From positions 1-55,028 of the forward strand of contig JAPTVL010000270.1 of NCBI GenBank assembly GCA_028065725.1: DNA of 55,028 nucleotides. The letters are read 5' to 3'. The notes under the pieces are model-generated. The model worked only from the letters and a program-made list of their open reading frames with translations, searched no databases and was not told where the DNA came from. Every line of letters begins with the position of its first letter. The first letter of the stretch is position 1. This DNA is from Betaproteobacteria bacterium. Its GTDB lineage: Bacteria; Pseudomonadota; Gammaproteobacteria; Burkholderiales; Rhodocyclaceae. This document shows positions 52,412-55,028 of the stretch, in pieces. Made by a program: the position numbers and the translations under genes.

Positions 52412-53383
52412 TCAGCAGCCGGCGACGCACTTGCCGCCGCCGTCGAACTCCATGGTCTTGCCGGAAAGCGGCACATGGGCCGGCACCTTGACCGCCTTGA
52501 GGAATGTCTCGGTCCGGGTGCCCGGCAGCACCTTGCCACCCTTGGTGGCGACTTCGTTGACGTGCGACAGGATCACCGAATTGGGCCTGACCAGATCGTT
52601 GATCACGTAGGCCGCTTCGGTCGGGCCGGTGGTGAAGGTGTCGCCGATGTTCATCACCGTCAGCTTGGCCGCGTAATGGCCGCGCACCACCTTCTCCTGC
52701 TCGCCGGTGATGCCGGTGTCGCCCGAGAGATAGGCCACCAGGCCGTTGCTGAACTTCAGCACGTAGCCGGTCGCCTCGCCGACGTAGCCGGCGATGCCGG
52801 CGTCCTTCATGTGCTTGCCCAGGTCGCCGCCGATGAAGTCGGGATCGAGGCCGTTGCTGTGGATCGCCTGCACCGTGGCGATGGTCACGCCGCCGAGCTT
52901 CACGCTGGCGCCGAAGCGGGCCAGTACCGAGTTCTTCGGGTCGCCGCCGGCGGCCTTCAGCTTGTTGGCGAAGAAGGGCGGCATCTCGCTGCCGGTGACG
53001 ATCCTGGCGTTCTTCGCCAGCGCGATGTTCACCACGTTCGAATTCGGCATGGCCGACACCGACATGTCGGGCTTGTCGCAGGCGCCGGAGTTGGGCGCCG
53101 CATTGTGCGAATTGCCGACGTGGTCGCCGTGCATGTGGCTGACCAGGATCACGTCGATCTTGCCCAGGCGCGGATCGTTCGCGCCGGCCACCGTGCGGCC
53201 TGGATCGTAGAGCAGGCGCGTGCCGTTCGGGTCCTCGAAGATCATGGCGCGGTCGAGCGGACACAACTCGCCCTCCTGGCCGCCGAGCGCAGTGATTTTC
53301 ACGTTGGCGGCCAAGGCCGGCTGCGCCAGCGCCGCAGCCAGACAGCCGGCGGTCAGCGTCGCTGACAGCGAAGGAATTTTCAT
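52412..53383 (-). CDS. Metallo-beta-lactamase-fold hydrolase, exported
   Basis: A 323 aa protein with a signal peptide (MKIPSLSATLTAGCLAAALAQPALA-AN). The metal-binding motif is H83-M-H85-G-D87-H88 in VILVSHMHGDHVGNS, with further ligands in QAIHSNG, YLSGDTG and LSHVNEVATKGGK. This resembles exported MBL hydrolases of the UlaG-like or lactonase sort; substrate unknown. The C-terminus EFDGGGKCVAGC has two cysteines. The ATG at 53383 gives the signal; the longer frame does not. Confidence 0.85.
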   Translation of the reverse strand: MKIPSLSATLTAGCLAAALAQPALAANVKITALGGQEGELCPLDRAMIFEDPNGTRLLYDPGRTVAGANDPRLGKIDVILVSHMHGDHVGNSHNAAPNSGACDKPDMSVSAMPNSNVVNIALAKNARIVTGSEMPPFFANKLKAAGGDPKNSVLARFGASVKLGGVTIATVQAIHSNGLDPDFIGGDLGKHMKDAGIAGYVGEATGYVLKFSNGLVAYLSGDTGITGEQEKVVRGHYAAKLTVMNIGDTFTTGPTEAAYVINDLVRPNSVILSHVNEVATKGGKVLPGTRTETFLKAVKVPAHVPLSGKTMEFDGGGKCVAGC

Positions 53384-53540
53384 GGGTGTTCTCCTGTGGG
53401 GGCTGCTTGTTTTTGGAATGGGAAGCGCCAAAACGGTAGCACGATTTCGGCGTCACAGGATTCCCTGTATTGAATATGGGTATGCGCGGTGGCCGGCCGC
53501 CGCCGATCGCCGCCGGTCGGCACCGGCAGGCCGGTGATCT

Positions 53541-55028
53541 TCAGCTGCGCTTGTCCAGCGAATGGATGGCGCCGTGGATGGCGCGCTCGAATAGCGGCCG
53601 GTCGGGCGGCACGATGCGCACGGTCTGGTTCCTCAGGCGCACCGCCAGGGCTTCCGGGGTGATGGAAATGGCGCAGGCCGAGGCGCTGTTGGTGAACAGG
53701 AACATGGTCCGGCTCGGATTGATCCAGGTCAGGCGCTCGCGCCGGGTTTGTCCCGCCGTGATGAAATCGACCCAGTCGCCGCGCACCAGTTGTCTGACGC
53801 GGCGCAGGTTGGCGCGATCCGGCTTGTTGCTCGCGTCGAGTTCGTCGGCGCCTGACAGCGAGATGTCCTGCACGCGCACGCCGCGGTTGGTGGCATGGCT
53901 GACCTGCAGGGTCGGTGCAGTTCTGCGCACGTGCGGCTTTTCCTCCGGCGTCGACGTCGACTTGGCGGCGGGGATCTTCTGCTTTTCCGCGCGCAGCGCG
54001 GCCAGCTGCAGGTCGACCAGCGTGTCCATGAAGGTCTTGCGCTCATCGGGCGCGGCGCCGATCTCGTCGAAACCGGTGTTGAGCTTCTTCAGCAGCCCGG
54101 GCAGCCTGGAGGCATGCCGTCTTTGTTCCCCCGGATCGTGCTTCGGCATCACCGCCCAGATCAGCGCAACGGCGGTTTCCAGCGTCTCTTCGGTGGGCGG
54201 GCTGTTCTCCCCGAACTGCCAGATCCTTCCCTGCACCACGTCGCGCCAGTAGCTGCGCAGGAACTCTTCGATCTCGCGCGGCACCGTCGGCCCCAGCAGC
54301 CGCTCGATGCACTGGTTCGCCGCCCGTTGCGCGCGCTTCTGGGCGGCGCGGGTGAGACGGATTTCCTCCTCGCGGGCGTGCACCGCGGCGGCCAGCTCGC
54401 GGTCCTGCTGTTGCTCGATCTGCTCGCGCTCGGCGAGGAAGGCATCGAGCTCAGCGTTCGCGGCGTTGAACACGCCGAGGTCGCCGTCGTAAGTGGTGTG
54501 GACCTTGTCCACCAGCGCCGACAGCTTGATGTAAAAAGGGTCGTCGGCATTGACCACCTTGCCCCAGCGGATGGCGATGGTCGAGATGCTGTCGAGGAAG
54601 CGCCGCGCCGGGTGGTTGCGATCGGCGAAGAAGCGCTGGTTGGTCAGCGCCGCCTTCAGCACCGTGGCCTGCAGACGGGCCACCAGCGCCTTGATGCCTT
54701 CGGCGACGGTCGGGTCGGTGAAAATATGGTCGAACAGTTCGGCGACGATATCCAGCGAAACGGCATCCTGCACGCGCACGTCGCGCGCGGCGCCGCTGTC
54801 GCGCGCCATGCGCACGAGGTTGGCATGAGTACCGGCGGGGGCCAGCGGCGGCGCCAGCTGCAGCGTCTTCAGCGAGTCGAAGAGTTCCGCGCTGCTGCCG
54901 GACCCACCGGCGGCGCCGTCCTTGCTGCGCGCCTTCACCAGCCGGTCGAGGGCACTGGCCATCCTGGCCGATTCGGCAGCCAGCTCCTGGGGGTCGACCA
55001 GCGTCATCTCCCGGTAGCTTTGCTTGAG
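53541..55028 (-). CDS. DUF1631 family protein, C-terminal part (5' end beyond window)
   Basis: At least 495 codons; the frame is open to the right edge (LKQSYREMTLVDPQELA), so the start lies outside. The LVDPQELA segment and RFLDSISTIAIRWG, the charged coiled-coil EREQIEQQQDRELAAAVHAREEEIRLTRAAQKRAQR and RGDWVDFITAGQTRRERLTWINPSRTMFLFTNS match DUF1631 proteins of about 700 aa. This last part resembles a PilZ-like domain, so c-di-GMP-related regulation is possible. Function unknown. Confidence 0.85.
   Translation of the reverse strand, partial: LKQSYREMTLVDPQELAAESARMASALDRLVKARSKDGAAGGSGSSAELFDSLKTLQLAPPLAPAGTHANLVRMARDSGAARDVRVQDAVSLDIVAELFDHIFTDPTVAEGIKALVARLQATVLKAALTNQRFFADRNHPARRFLDSISTIAIRWGKVVNADDPFYIKLSALVDKVHTTYDGDLGVFNAANAELDAFLAEREQIEQQQDRELAAAVHAREEEIRLTRAAQKRAQRAANQCIERLLGPTVPREIEEFLRSYWRDVVQGRIWQFGENSPPTEETLETAVALIWAVMPKHDPGEQRRHASRLPGLLKKLNTGFDEIGAAPDERKTFMDTLVDLQLAALRAEKQKIPAAKSTSTPEEKPHVRRTAPTLQVSHATNRGVRVQDISLSGADELDASNKPDRANLRRVRQLVRGDWVDFITAGQTRRERLTWINPSRTMFLFTNSASACAISITPEALAVRLRNQTVRIVPPDRPLFERAIHGAIHSLDKRS

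Noticed and set aside
54508..54526. Additional dispersed repeat copy (CCAGCGCCGACAG) in the DUF1631 gene
   Set aside because: Only a short core match, and the encoded LSALVDKV is plausible native sequence.

Overview
The window looks like a piece of a GC-rich betaproteobacterial chromosome, most likely Rhodocyclales-like. I infer this from gene content: a LexA box of the CTGT-N8-ACAG type, RlhA and TrhP, a DUF1631 protein, many c-type cytochromes, rhodanese/DsrE sulfur proteins and bactofilin. No rRNA, tRNA or CRISPR array was seen. The left edge is probably an assembly break inside an IS21-type insertion sequence. The right edge cuts a DUF1631 gene. The only stretch over 300 bases without a protein gene (18774-19127) holds a tandem glycine riboswitch and a hairpin.

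Layout. 1-904: IS end and a hydrolase gene lacking its 5' part. 1117-13313: mixed housekeeping, namely a frameshifted dusC, rlhA, a lipoprotein, a Rieske protein, a PEBP protein, an EamA transporter, ettA, a ccdAB toxin-antitoxin pair, a small lipoyl protein, trhP, a GST and a GcvR-like protein. 13483-19005: bactofilin, then the gcvT-gcvH-gcvP operon behind its riboswitch. 19128-25384: SGNH hydrolase, lexA, cytochrome c, a His-tailed transporter, a candidate selenocysteine methyltransferase and two alpha/beta hydrolases. 25526-31836: a fully overlapping six-gene redox operon. It encodes a fatty acid hydroxylase-like protein, a VTT-rhodanese fusion, a polyferredoxin-GltD fusion, a small membrane protein, an HAO-like octaheme cytochrome and a triheme cytochrome, and it faces an ArsR-rhodanese regulator. 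32672-38995: amidotransferase, methyltransferase, TlpA, DsrE with a second ArsR-rhodanese regulator, hydrolase and di-haem peroxidase. 39032-48874: arsenosugar-type genes (two glycosyltransferases, a VTT-FAD reductase fusion, arsM, arsS) interleaved with msrA/msrB and a sigma factor, anti-sigma, CWC protein and haem-sensing diguanylate cyclase operon. 49053-55028: DUF4126, CtaA-like protein, pyruvate kinase, MBL hydrolase and DUF1631.

Three observations stand out. First, an in-frame TGA at 22525-22527 is followed by a bacterial SECIS-like hairpin and 55 more conserved codons. The TGA falls exactly where the ArsM encoded elsewhere in this window has a conserved cysteine. Second, a dispersed repeat of about 24 bp (core GCGCCGACT) occurs about 15 times. 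Some copies lie in short intergenic gaps. Others lie in frame inside rlhA, trhP, gcvP, the GcvR-like gene, the polyferredoxin-GltD gene and the VTT-FAD gene. Third, the octaheme operon couples an HAO-like cytochrome to an unusual membrane polyferredoxin-pyridine nucleotide oxidoreductase fusion and to rhodanese-based regulation. Assignments rest on recognised motifs and remembered family sequences; no database search was possible.
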